In this document: piece by piece, positions 50,013-59,962 of the stretch
How positions within the stretch are numbered: position 1 is the stretch's first letter
Layout of the letters: every line of letters begins with the position of its first letter
Assembly: GCA_010909725.1 (NCBI GenBank)
Contig: JAACMV010000019.1
Location: forward strand, 744,001-808,000
Length of the DNA stretch: 64,000 bases
Direction of reading: 5' to 3'
Source: Picochlorum sp. 'celeri'
Lineage: Eukaryota; Chlorophyta; Trebouxiophyceae
Made by a program: the position numbers and the translations under genes
The notes under the pieces: model-generated
Database searches by the model: none
What the model saw: only the letters and a program-made list of their open reading frames with translations
Told to the model about the DNA's origin: nothing

Positions 50013-50389
50013 CTTGAAGATATCAAAAAGAATCCATAACATGCATATCATCCGTGTATCGCGAAAGGACGAGGAAAGACGCCCACTGTTCTCACAAGCA
50101 GTCAAAAACAGACGATTCACTATTTTCGCTGCGGTCTTTTTCGCCCCGCCATTCTTATTGGCCCAGAGATAATGAGAAGAGAATACTCTATGCTTTTGGA
50201 GTATTGGTAGAACGCACCATTATATCTGACTCAAATTACGATTTAAAATGAGGCCTGGAGAGTTCATGACTTGGTTAAGACAACACAATATTCACACATC
50301 AAATCCTAATAATGAGACGGGCGATCGCTTGATGTACCCATTAAGTAGTTTTATTGCAGGATACATAATCCATTTATTCCAGATATAGT
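50013..50389. other. Divergent intergenic region PDCD5 / PNPase
   Basis: Promoter space for both genes. A TATATCTGACT-like box at about 50220 and AT-rich stretch; no other feature seen. Confidence 0.4.
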
Positions 50390-52897
50390 ATGCGACGAGC
50401 AGCCATTGCGAGAGGGTTGTCGGTTTTCAAACGACATCAGCATGCCGCTGGTTTTCCTTTCGCCGCTGCAACATCTGGTGATGGTTTTATGACTGATACT
50501 ACGTCATTAGATCGCCTGGTAATATCGAGGAATGGTGTGGGGCCTTTTGGAACCTTGATCAGAACGGTTTCGACGAAGGAAGGGGAACAAGACGAGGAGG
50601 TTGTTTCTCACCCTGGACAAACAAATGCAGCGTCTTCGGTGGGCACATCTTCCAGTCGTGATGGGGAGAGTCGGCAACGTTTTCGATTGAAAGAGACGAG
50701 TTTCCATGCAGTAGACTCGGAGTGGAGAATTGAGCCCGTGCCCACCACATTTGCAGATGGGTCATGTATGATTTCATGTGGAGAAACAGTCGTCCTTGCG
50801 ACAGTTATGGTGGGAGCGACGCGAACTGGAAGTAGGCAGTTTCGATGGAATGAAAGGTATTCTAGCAAAGTGTCGGTGGACTATAGAGAAAAGTATTATG
50901 CTGCTGGGAGGATTCCTCCACCATTTCACAAGAGGGAAGTAGCAATGAGAGAGAATGAAATGCGGATATCCAGCAGGATTCAAAGCATTTTGCAGAATGC
51001 TGTTATTTCTTCTAATGATATAGAAATAAAAATCTCAGTCCTGAGTGCGGATAGAGCATATGACCCGGAGGTTGTTGCAGTGAATGCTGCTTCTGTAGCT
51101 CTTGCAACAGCACCACATATACCATGGTATGGTCCGATAGGAGCTATTCGAGTAGTTTTTCAAGGCAATGAATGTATACCATCGATGAAAATGGGATTAC
51201 ATGACGAAAGTATGCTTGTCGTGTGTTCAAAAGATGGATTTGTTCATGCATCAGGGCAATCGGGGCAAGGGATGAGTCCAAAGCAAATTTTAAAAGGACT
51301 GGAGATTGCTCGAGGAGTGATTGACAAGAGTCTCTTAAAGTATCAGATGAAGTATTCAAGTATGACTAGGGCAGAGCAGGGTCAGCATATCTGCGCTGCA
51401 GGAGCAGACCCAGCTGCAGCCAGAAGAATGTACAGTGATGTCATGACGCGTGTTCAGGAGTTTTTCAATGACTCTCCGGTACACATATATGATCTTTCAA
51501 AATACGCTGAGGAGTATATCAAGCCTAGTGTGAAAGAGAAATGTTCCCACGAAGGGCGATGGAGGTCCGAACAGGCCAGGATACCAGGATCTGGGTGTGC
51601 TACTGCGCTTGACATCGAGTTTTTGTTGGGTGCGGCTGTGGAGGAGATGGTGAAGTCTATGCTTTCAACAAAGCGATGTGACGGCAGAAAGTCCAAAGAT
51701 ATATTAAAAGGCTCCTTTCAATTGGGATCACTACCTCTCTCCCATGGTTCTTCGAGCTACAAGGCTGGTCACACAATGGTGATGAATGCAGTGACGTGTG
51801 CATCCTTACAAGAGCAGACACATTTGGAACACACAATTCATGGATCACATTCAAGTAGGCTATCAAACCTATATTCGTCGAATCACCATTCACGAATAGA
51901 TGGAAGGCACAGTGGACCACTCTTGTTGCGGGAAGATATGGTGCATGCAGCATTCATAGAGTCTGCTGTGACACCTGCCTTGCCATCAGAGGAAGATGTT
52001 CCCTTTTCATTTAGAACGAATGTTGACGTAATAAACATAGATGGTTCCGTGGTTTCAACCTCTCTGAATGGTGTGTCTAGCGCTCTGCAGAACATTGGCC
52101 TATCCCTGCAGTTTCCAGTGGTGTCTTCAACTGTCGGTCTATCTTGCTCATACAGCCATTCGCCAGCAAGAGGCGAAACCCACGTGATTGGTGTCGATAA
52201 TGATACCGGTGCATGTATCCTTAGTGATCCAGAAAAGCACATGTGCGTGACAGACCCTACTGGCCTGGAGAGTCTGTTCTTGGATGCAGAGCTTGTTGTT
52301 GGTGGAAGTGAAAAAAGAGCATCTGCATGGCGCTTTCAGACATTGAGACCATGCAAGATCTCCATCGAGATGCTGAAAAGTATGTTCGATCAGTCTTTTG
52401 AAGCGCAAAAGGATCATAAGAGAAATATGGCGAAGATTTTAAGATCCCAAAAACAAAAGACAAGAGCCAAGTTTGGTGAAACATCCATTCCTCCATCCAC
52501 TCTACCAAAACTTTTATCAGACAACACATTGCAGCAAATTGAGGAGACGATAAGTGGTAAAATCTATGTGAGGGATGATGGAGTAATCAAATTGTTCGCT
52601 CCTTCGATAGAACAGTACACAGCCTTGGAGGATGCCATCACATCTGCAGCAGGATCACATCTTATTCCTGGACGTATGTACACCGCACAAGTTGCCACAA
52701 TTAAAGACTTTGGAGCATTCGTCACGCTCCCAGGATCTGATATTCAAGCCTTGCTTCATATAAGCGAAATTTCCCCCGAGCGCATTGCTTCTGTGGAGGA
52801 CGAACTATCACCTGGGGAGGAAATACAGGTGAAATACTTGGGACGTGACCATCTTGGCAATCTTAGAGTAAGCAAGAAACAGGCCTACCATGATTGA
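50390..52897 (+). CDS. PNP: Divergent organellar polyribonucleotide nucleotidyltransferase (PNPase)
   Basis: 835 residues, single exon, close to plant organellar PNPases. A Ser/Arg-rich N-terminus of about 100 residues is a probable transit peptide. Core 1 (about 105-310) is recognisable: WRIEPVPTTFADGSCMISCGETVVLATV and DYREKYYAAGRIPPPFHKRE. A helical linker follows. Core 2 (about 420-660, beginning RCDGRKSKDILKGS) lacks the phosphate-binding GRREIGHG-type motif and Ser cluster. The catalytic Asp/Asp/Lys region reads DPTGLESLFLDAELVVGG, in which two of the three expected residues are replaced. The KH domain lacks its GxxG loop (KLLSDNTLQQIEE). The S1 domain (about 760-830, IKDFGAFVTLPGSDIQALLHIS) is intact. 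It is probably an inactive or repurposed RNA-binding paralogue. Confidence 0.9.
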   Translation: MRRAAIARGLSVFKRHQHAAGFPFAAATSGDGFMTDTTSLDRLVISRNGVGPFGTLIRTVSTKEGEQDEEVVSHPGQTNAASSVGTSSSRDGESRQRFRLKETSFHAVDSEWRIEPVPTTFADGSCMISCGETVVLATVMVGATRTGSRQFRWNERYSSKVSVDYREKYYAAGRIPPPFHKREVAMRENEMRISSRIQSILQNAVISSNDIEIKISVLSADRAYDPEVVAVNAASVALATAPHIPWYGPIGAIRVVFQGNECIPSMKMGLHDESMLVVCSKDGFVHASGQSGQGMSPKQILKGLEIARGVIDKSLLKYQMKYSSMTRAEQGQHICAAGADPAAARRMYSDVMTRVQEFFNDSPVHIYDLSKYAEEYIKPSVKEKCSHEGRWRSEQARIPGSGCATALDIEFLLGAAVEEMVKSMLSTKRCDGRKSKDILKGSFQLGSLPLSHGSSSYKAGHTMVMNAVTCASLQEQTHLEHTIHGSHSSRLSNLYSSNHHSRIDGRHSGPLLLREDMVHAAFIESAVTPALPSEEDVPFSFRTNVDVINIDGSVVSTSLNGVSSALQNIGLSLQFPVVSSTVGLSCSYSHSPARGETHVIGVDNDTGACILSDPEKHMCVTDPTGLESLFLDAELVVGGSEKRASAWRFQTLRPCKISIEMLKSMFDQSFEAQKDHKRNMAKILRSQKQKTRAKFGETSIPPSTLPKLLSDNTLQQIEETISGKIYVRDDGVIKLFAPSIEQYTALEDAITSAAGSHLIPGRMYTAQVATIKDFGAFVTLPGSDIQALLHISEISPERIASVEDELSPGEEIQVKYLGRDHLGNLRVSKKQAYHD

Positions 52898-52921
52898 TAC
52901 AGCATTTTCGTTTACAACACA

Positions 52922-54901
52922 TCAATCAATTTTGACAGACGCATAAATTCTATGTATAAACATGTAGCATGCATAGAATCCCACAGTCCCTGTTAATGCA
53001 AAGAATGCCAAAGACACAATAAACATGTACCCAAAGTACATCAAGGCGGGAACTATTTTTGTGATATCTAATCGAGTCGAGAAATAAAACATGGAGTAGA
53101 AGAAAATGTAAAAAGCGGATGATCCGGACGTCACAAACGCTTTCCACCACCATTTATAATTCTCTCCACAAAGCTGGAAATATGCCAAGACAATGGTGAT
53201 TTCTGCACACGTCAGCAGCAGTATGACCAGAACAATGCTCAATATTCCAAACAAATAATACACTTGCTGCTGCCATACAGACCCCAAGATGAAGAATAGT
53301 TCCATAAAAACTGCACCAAATGGCAAAATGCCTCCAATCACCACTGATGCAAGCGTCCCCATATACCATGGCTGCTCTGGAACCTGTCTTGGAATTTTAT
53401 TTGTTCGAACCGGCTCTTCAATCGCTTCCTTCCTATATCCAAAATATGCTCCAACGAATGTCAGAGGTACAGAAACACCAAACCACAGGAAAATCAGGGC
53501 AATCATTGTTCCAAACGGCACAGCTCCAGAACTCTTCTGTCCCCACACCATGAGGTTCAGAAACAGGAAAATACAGGATACGATTCCAGGGAATGCCAAT
53601 GCAGATCGTATCGTCGTAATCCTCTTCTGTTCTTTCCTGAAAGACTTGTACAGCCGAGCGGATGCATACCCATTGAAGACACCAGAAAAGAAGAACATGA
53701 ACAATGCAGCAGTTGTCAATCCACCTCTATTTGCCGGCGACAAGAACCCTAAAGCAGCAAATAGTATAGTCACGATGGTCATGGACAGCAACTGCGTGCC
53801 AGTTCCAACGGCCACAGCCAACCAGGATGCATACGCTGGTGGCCTAAACACATCACCATGGACAAGCTTCCACCCAGTCTCCTCTGCAGCCTCCTCAGCC
53901 GTTTCTAAATCATTATATCGCGAGATATCTTTCCGGAGAATCCGTATCATAATCAGTGCCACCATACCAGTCAAAAACAACACAATCATGAGAGAATTGA
54001 TGACTGAAAACCAATGCACCTCCTTGTCCGTCTGTATCAGATACGTATCCCACCTCGAAGCCCACGTAATATCAGACGGCTCATAGACGATATCATACGA
54101 AAATACAACCTGCTCATCATCATCAACCTCTTGCTTCTTCATCCCCGGATCAATACCGACCTTGTCATCACACCCCTTCAACTTGCCCTTGTCATCCACT
54201 GAATGCCGCACACTGTGAGGCTCCACTTCAAATCCAACAATCCTCGACAACCCAGTTGCTTCATTCTCATGATACAACACCTTGAACACCAAATGATTAT
54301 ACAAATAATGCTCGCCCTTCTCCTTCTTCCCTACTGGAAACCCTCTCTCATACGTCTTCACAGAGACTGACCCCTTCTTTGTCGTCTTCACCCGCACCAT
54401 ACCCACAGGAAGATTATCCAATATCATATTCACTTTGTACTCATCATCAATCCTAGACTCCATCATATGCGCCTCCTTCTTCGTCAGCACATGCTTCCCA
54501 CATGCCACCTGGCACCGACTATTCTGCCTAAAAGCCCCAGTATACACAGAGTTCTCAATCCGATCCCCCCTCAGCACCTCCCCTAAATTCTCCACAAACT
54601 TGTGTATACCATCCTTGGGTTTACAAAATCCATACAGAGAGTAGAAATCGTACGGAAGGTTCTTCGAAGAGCTCAATTTGTTCACCTTGATGGCAATCTC
54701 ATCTCCCTACAGCAACAAGGATATTCCTTTCGTACAAAACCATGGTACATTTTGCATGGTATAAAATTATCATGAACCCACCACTGCAAAGTCCTGAGGG
54801 GCAACACCTGGTAAATAGAACGCCTCGGCAATCTCAAACCGTTGAACTCCCACCAGAATGAGCAACAAGGCAAGCCCACTCCAACGCACTGCGTCCATCA
54901 T
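52922..54901 (-). CDS. TM9SF: Transmembrane 9 superfamily protein (TM9SF/EMP70)
   Basis: Exons 54901-54782 and 54706-52922; intron 54781-54707 (75 bp, GTGGGT...TAG). 634 residues. The signal peptide (SGLALLLILVGVQRFEIAEA) is cleaved before FYLPGVAPQDFAV, joined by splicing to GDEIAIKVNKLSS, the family hallmark. A lumenal domain of about 230 residues precedes nine membrane helices. The C-terminus IYASVKID carries the KxD/E-type Golgi-retention signal known for the family. Members sort membrane proteins with Gly-rich transmembrane segments in the Golgi. Its stop is 24 bp from the PNPase stop. Confidence 0.97.
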
Positions 54902-55224
54902 GAACAACAAATACTACTGTCGTAATTTAATAATGATTTCTGTATTGCACGTATGTCGCTGAATACAGATCTGAAATGCTGGAAAATTTGTTCTAAATAG
55001 GGAGTCCCAAAAAAGAAGAAAAAACCGACGCTGTGACACCACGGTGCTCTAGTTTTTGTTTTCTTCTTCTTCTTGTTGTTGTTGTTCCATGGACGCCACG
55101 CAGACGCCGTCTTGAAAACAAAAACTACATTGACTACATTTTGATTTACTTGATTCCAGCCATAGCGACAAACCATGGCTCTGCGAAAGTACTAGTGGTC
55201 CTCTTGGAAATACATAAACAGCAC

Positions 55225-55743
55225 ATGGCTCAGATGCAAGCTCAAGGCCCCATTCAAGTGCTTCAACTTGTGATCGTAGGAAAGGATGATGTTCCAATCT
55301 TTGATGCAGACCTCACGACCAGGTTTACACAATCAGTGTCTGCAACCAGCACTGCAGGTGTGACTGCAGAGCATGATCAGCCTGCTCCTGGTGACGCTGC
55401 TCAAGAACCCCAGCGCCCGCAGTATTTATATCATTTTGTACTCCATGCGGCGTTGGACGCTATGGATGATGCCGAGTGGGCAACAAAGGATGCATTTTTA
55501 GGGATTGTTGATAGATTTAACAATTTACAAGTGTCTGGGTACATCACCCCAGGGAACAGATTGAGACTGATGCTGCTCCATGATGGGAGATCTGAGGAAA
55601 ATATCAAGACATTTTTTAGAGGGGTGCATCAGCTGTTGGTGCCATTGGTGCTCAACCCATTCTTTTTGCCAAAGAAACGAATACACTCTGTAGATTTTTA
55701 TTCCAGAGTTAGAAGGCTATCCAAGAGCGTCTTTGGGGTCTAG
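55225..55743 (+). CDS. TRAPPC2: TRAPP complex subunit 2 (TRAPPC2/sedlin)
   Basis: 172 residues from ATG at 55225. The longer open frame from 55033 has a non-conserved, hydrophobic start and is treated as 5' leader, though it could hold an extra exon. Longin fold: VLQLVIVGKDDVPIFDADL, FVLHAALDAMDDAEW, LGIVDRFNNLQVSGYITPGNRLRLMLLHD and ENIKTFFRGVHQLLVPLVLNPFF. The length is about 30 residues more than typical because of an Ala/Glu/Pro-rich insert (SVSATSTAGVTAEHDQPAPGD) after the second strand. TRAPP is the Rab1/Rab11 exchange complex at the Golgi. Confidence 0.92.
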   Translation: MAQMQAQGPIQVLQLVIVGKDDVPIFDADLTTRFTQSVSATSTAGVTAEHDQPAPGDAAQEPQRPQYLYHFVLHAALDAMDDAEWATKDAFLGIVDRFNNLQVSGYITPGNRLRLMLLHDGRSEENIKTFFRGVHQLLVPLVLNPFFLPKKRIHSVDFYSRVRRLSKSVFGV

Positions 55744-56270
55744 GCTCCTTTGGATTGATTAAGAACATGTCGAAACACTGTAGTAGTAAAGAGATGACGA
55801 TGCCATCATGACTGATGACCGTGCGAGTACCACTGCTGTACGTGGTTACTAGAGCAGCAAGAGGTTTACAATTTGTGTATGCCCAGTACACATGGCCTTT
55901 GACCGGTCGATCGATGAGGCATGGCCATGTCGATCCCATGCCATGTATCCTTCGTTACCACTCCATCTTTTACACCATGTGCAGAATCTATATGTAATTT
56001 TTACATCAACGACCCTCTTCTGCAGTCGAATTGGGACAGTAGTATACGAGATTCCGCCTATAGCTGGCATCCGCTCTTTACCGTGTTCGCCTCCCCGTGA
56101 TACGTGGTAGATACACATCTCAACTTGATTATATTTATTTAGCTGTCGAAAATCGGGGCAGCAATACATCGTGGGAGTGTCTGGCAGGAGACTGATTTCG
56201 AAACTCGAGATTGGCACATTATCCCATAAGAGCATTCTTGCATCTGCAGTAGTATATTTATATTCATACC
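55744..56270. other. Intergenic
   Basis: 5' flank of the ataxin-2-like gene and 3' flank of TRAPPC2. Several overlapping short frames without motif; no RNA gene seen. Confidence 0.4.
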
Positions 56271-57712
56271 ATGGTTGGAGAACAGAATATTTCTGGGCAG
56301 GAAGCGAAGAGAAGGGGTTTTGTGTATTCTGTGTTGATTGGGCAGGATGTGATTGTGACGGTGCGTGTTCTCACTGAATTCAATTCTGAAATGACCTCTC
56401 CCCAATAATAATAATAATATTTATGGCTATGCAGATGATGGATGGGTCAAAGTACAGGGGTGTGCTGAGTACGATTGACTCGAAAGAACTTTGCCTCAAG
56501 GTTGCAAGTTTGATATTTGATGGCCGTCAGGAGGTCAAGTTTGCCAAGCCTGAAAAGATCAAGAGTGTGTCGTCGTCTGTATGGAAGATGATTGAGGCTG
56601 TTGATGTGAAGATTGGTGGGGCGGATTTGGGACCTGTTGGTGCCATGGATGATGCTGGTGGATTTGGAACGGATGCTGCGATTTCACGAGGTAGAGGTGG
56701 GAAAGAGGGTAGAAAGCTGGAGCGATGGGCTCCAGAGCCTGATGATCAGATTGTTGGTGCTCTTGATGATATGAATGCGCATGAGGGGCAGGGATGGGAT
56801 CAGTTTGCATTGAATGAGGCGCGGTTTGGGGTCAAGTCTGATTACAAGGAAGAGTTGTATACAACAGAGTTGGACTATTCAAAGTCAAAGATTAGTGCGG
56901 AAGAAGCCAATCGGATTGCAAGAGAAATTGAAAAGGGAAGTTCGTCGACAACAAATATACACGTGTTGGAAGAGCGTGGTGTTGCTGTTGATGATGTAGA
57001 TGAAGAGGCGCGATATGGTGCCGTGCTGAGCGACTCACAGCGAGTGGCAGCGACAAAGTCCATTCCGATCGATGCTCGAAAGGAGGCGAACAAAGTCAGG
57101 GCACATATCACTGGGAGTATGACGAATTCTCCAAAGTTGGACTCGCCTCTTGTTGGTGATGTGAAAAATCTCGAGGCTCTCAACCTGGATCCCGGGGTTC
57201 CAAAGGTGGACGATGAAACGAGGCGTCAATTCGAAGAATTCAAGCTGAAGAATAGTCAAAAGATAGATAGCAGCGGAGGGGAAGACAAGAAGAAGAAGTC
57301 CACTCTGAATCCAAATGCCAAGTCATTCACCTTTAATGTGAATGCCAAGGAGTTCAACCCATCATCATTCGCACCAGCAGGAAATGAGGAGCGAAGATCA
57401 ACGACCAAGAAATATCAAATAGAAAGTGCGCCGCCACCACCCCCACCTCCAGAGGGGATGCCATCAGCCCGTCCAAACTTCATGGCACCGCACATGATGA
57501 TGGTGCCTCAAGGCATGGCAAGTCCTCAGGGCATGGCAAGCCCTGGATATTACCACTTCATGCCTCGGCCCCCAAATATGTACATGCCCAGCCCTGCCTA
57601 TGCTGGCGCACCAATGATGATGCCCATGGTTGGAGGACCCCATGCACCTGTTCCTGACACGGATGCAAACCCACCAAGCCGTAATCGAGATAGCCACAAG
57701 GAGGATCACTAA
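56271..57712 (+). CDS. Ataxin-2-like protein (Lsm, LsmAD, PAM2)
   Basis: Exons 56271-56360 and 56435-57712; intron 56361-56434 (74 bp, GTGCGT...GCAG). 455 residues. The Lsm domain (about 15-75) is built across the splice: FVYSVLIGQDVIVT then MMDGSKYRGVLSTIDSKELCLKVA. The LsmAD region (about 130-200) includes WDQFALNEARFGVKSDYKEELYTTELD. A PAM2 motif (STLNPNAKSFTFNVNAKEF) binds poly(A)-binding protein. The C-terminus is Pro/Met-rich. Ataxin-2 proteins regulate mRNA stability and stress granules; the plant homologues CID3/CID4 have the same layout. A TGTAA motif lies 28 bp after the stop. Confidence 0.95.
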
Positions 57713-58082
57713 TTAGTTAGCAATAACACATTATAATCGTGTAACTACCTGATGGTATACGTCCTTCATGCCACTATATATCGACAAGTAGTGGTAGATT
57801 GAGATTTGGAAGGTGCCTGAAAAACACCATGGTCCTTGGATCCATCGATGCCAAACATGTCCATCCATTGAAAAGTCGATGGGACCGGGTGCCATGTTAA
57901 CACGTTACAAGCAACCACGAATCTTCCGCTGGCAACTTGATCAGCAACCCAACGTGCATCACCATGCTGTGCAAAAAGTTCTGATTTTATATTTTTGTGC
58001 ACAGATTGTGCTTCAGTGTTGATTATTCCACTCTGACAGGAACTTTCCTTGGACAGTTCTGCAGTGTAGTCGTTGACAAGAC
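57713..58082. other. Intergenic with minus-strand shadow frame
   Basis: A minus-strand frame 58221-57766 (151 codons) overlaps the first KCS exons in antisense and lacks motifs, so it is not called. No other feature seen. Confidence 0.35.
57740..57744 (+). terminator. TGTAA polyadenylation motif
   Basis: UGUAA 28 bp after the ataxin-2-like stop. Confidence 0.4.
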
Positions 58083-59827
58083 ATGAACGGCAACGGCAGA
58101 GTTCACCATAGAACTGGTGATGATATACCAGGTACTTAATGACTACTGTTATACGAATATTCATATTCCAGTATCTGACCATGGATTGCGTTCGGTGCAG
58201 ATTATCGCCATGGAGCCCCAATTGCGTTGAAATATGTCAAACGAGGTATGAGCGATCTATACAGTGTTACGATGGGATATATGTGTCTTTTTTGACGTAT
58301 GGTTTTCAATTCTATCGCGCAGGGTATCATTTGTTGGTACGCCATGCTCTCGTGCTGACGTTGGCGCCTTTTGCTGCCATGGGATTTGTACGTTTTCATT
58401 CTCTTTGATGTACCCTGATCAGGGGATTGACGGGTTTATATCGATCTTTGTAGTTGGAATTGACTTCTATGTATCACAATGGTGATCTGGAGAGGCTTTG
58501 GTTTACTGCACGGGAGACTGAAGTGACTGTCAGTTTGCTGGTTTTCATCTTGAGTTGTCTGTTGCTTGTGAGTATCATAGCGACGTACTTTGCCAAGCGA
58601 TCGCCTCCTGTGTATCTTTTGGGGTATCATTGCTATAAGGGGCAGCCCCATTTGAAGCTATCAAAGGAATTGTTCATGGAAATGACCAAGAAGAAGGAGC
58701 AGCAGGGTGTGTTTACAGAAGAGTCTGTAACGTTCCAAGAGAAGGTGCTTCATCGAGGAGGTTTGGGGGATGAAACGTATATACCAGAGGGAATCATGTC
58801 TGATCCGGTGGATGCGTCCATGGAAGCTGCACGAGACGAGGCGCGGGAAGTGTTGTTTACATGTGTTGAAGAGGCTCTTGCAAAGACTGGCATCAAGCCT
58901 CAAAAGGTGGATATTTTGATTGTGAATTGCTCGTTGTTCAACCCCACGCCTTCTCTGTCTGCGATGATTGTGAATAAATTCAAGATGAGGTCGAATGTGA
59001 TCACATACAATCTTGCTGGAATGGGTTGTTCTGCTGGAGTGATTTCAATTGGTTTGGCAGAGCAACTGTTGCAGGTGTACCCTAATTCGACAGCACTCGT
59101 GGTGTCGACGGAGAATATCACTCAAAATTGGTACTTTGGTAATGAGAAATCAATGCTGATACCGAATTGTCTTTTTAGGGTTGGTGGTGCTGCCATTGTG
59201 CTTTCCAATAGACGGAGGCACAAGAAGAGGGCCAAGTATCAGCTGATGCATGTTGTCAGGACGCATATGGGGCAAGATGATGCACATTATGAGTGTGTGT
59301 ATCAAAAGCAGGATTCAAATAAAGAGACGGGTGTGTTTTTGTCGAAAGATTTGATGAAAATCGCGGGACATGCGTTGAAGGCAAATATTACCACGCTTGG
59401 TCCTCTGACACTTCCATTGTCAGAGCAGCTCTTATTCTTCGTCAATTTAGTCGCACGTAAAGTGTTGTCAATGAAAGTCAAGCCCTATATTCCTGACTTT
59501 AAACTTGCATTCGAGCACTTTTGCATTCACACTGGTGGGCGTGGAGTTATTGATGCGATAGAAAAGCAGTTGGAATTGACACATGATATGGTCGCTCCAT
59601 CGAGAGAAACATTATATAGATATGGAAACATCTCGTCCTCGTCTATTTGGTACGTGCTGTCGAATATAGAGACGAAAAAAGGTGTTAAGAAGGGAGAAAG
59701 GGTGTGGCAGATTGCTTTTGGGTCTGGATTCAAGTGCAACAGTGCTGTGTGGAAGGCAGTGAATAATGTGGATGAGAGACACGTAGCCTGGTTAGAAGCA
59801 ACAGACGTTGATAAAAAGGTCAAATAA
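58083..59827 (+). CDS. KCS: 3-ketoacyl-CoA synthase (FAE1-type KCS)
   Basis: Four exons: 58083-58131, 58201-58245, 58323-58387, 58454-59827; introns of 69, 77 and 66 bp. 510 residues. The small exons rebuild the conserved N-terminus ...PIALKYVKRGYHLLVRHA with the first membrane helix; the second helix is VSLLVFILSCLLLVSII. Catalytic residues are Cys in GMGCSAGVISI, His in FEHFCIHTGGRGV and Asn in RYGNISSSSIWYVL. KCS condenses malonyl-CoA with long-chain acyl-CoA in the ER to make very-long-chain fatty acids for lipids and waxes. The three micro-exons make this gene exceptional beside its mostly intron-poor neighbours; without them the start is missed. Confidence 0.93.
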
Positions 59828-59962
59828 TGTGATGTATTACAGTGTCGTCTTTAGAAAAAAAGAGTGAATTCAGGGACAAAGAGAATGTAAATACGAGTCC
59901 AGAACAATTTTGTCGCGCTGTAGCCAAGGTAATGGTGAACAACGGTACTACCTTGAACAGTT

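Noticed and set aside
53401..53430. GTTCGAACC, B-box-like sequence
   Set aside because: It lies in TM9SF coding sequence (Val-Arg-Thr-Asn) and no D arm or acceptor pairing is found nearby.
53289..54086. 265-codon plus-strand frame
   Set aside because: Entirely antisense to TM9SF; the opposite strand has a complete, conserved protein.
57766..58221. 151-codon minus-strand frame with Cys pairs
   Set aside because: Overlaps the first KCS exons in antisense, and the Cys pattern (CRCRSC) is not enough to call a gene.
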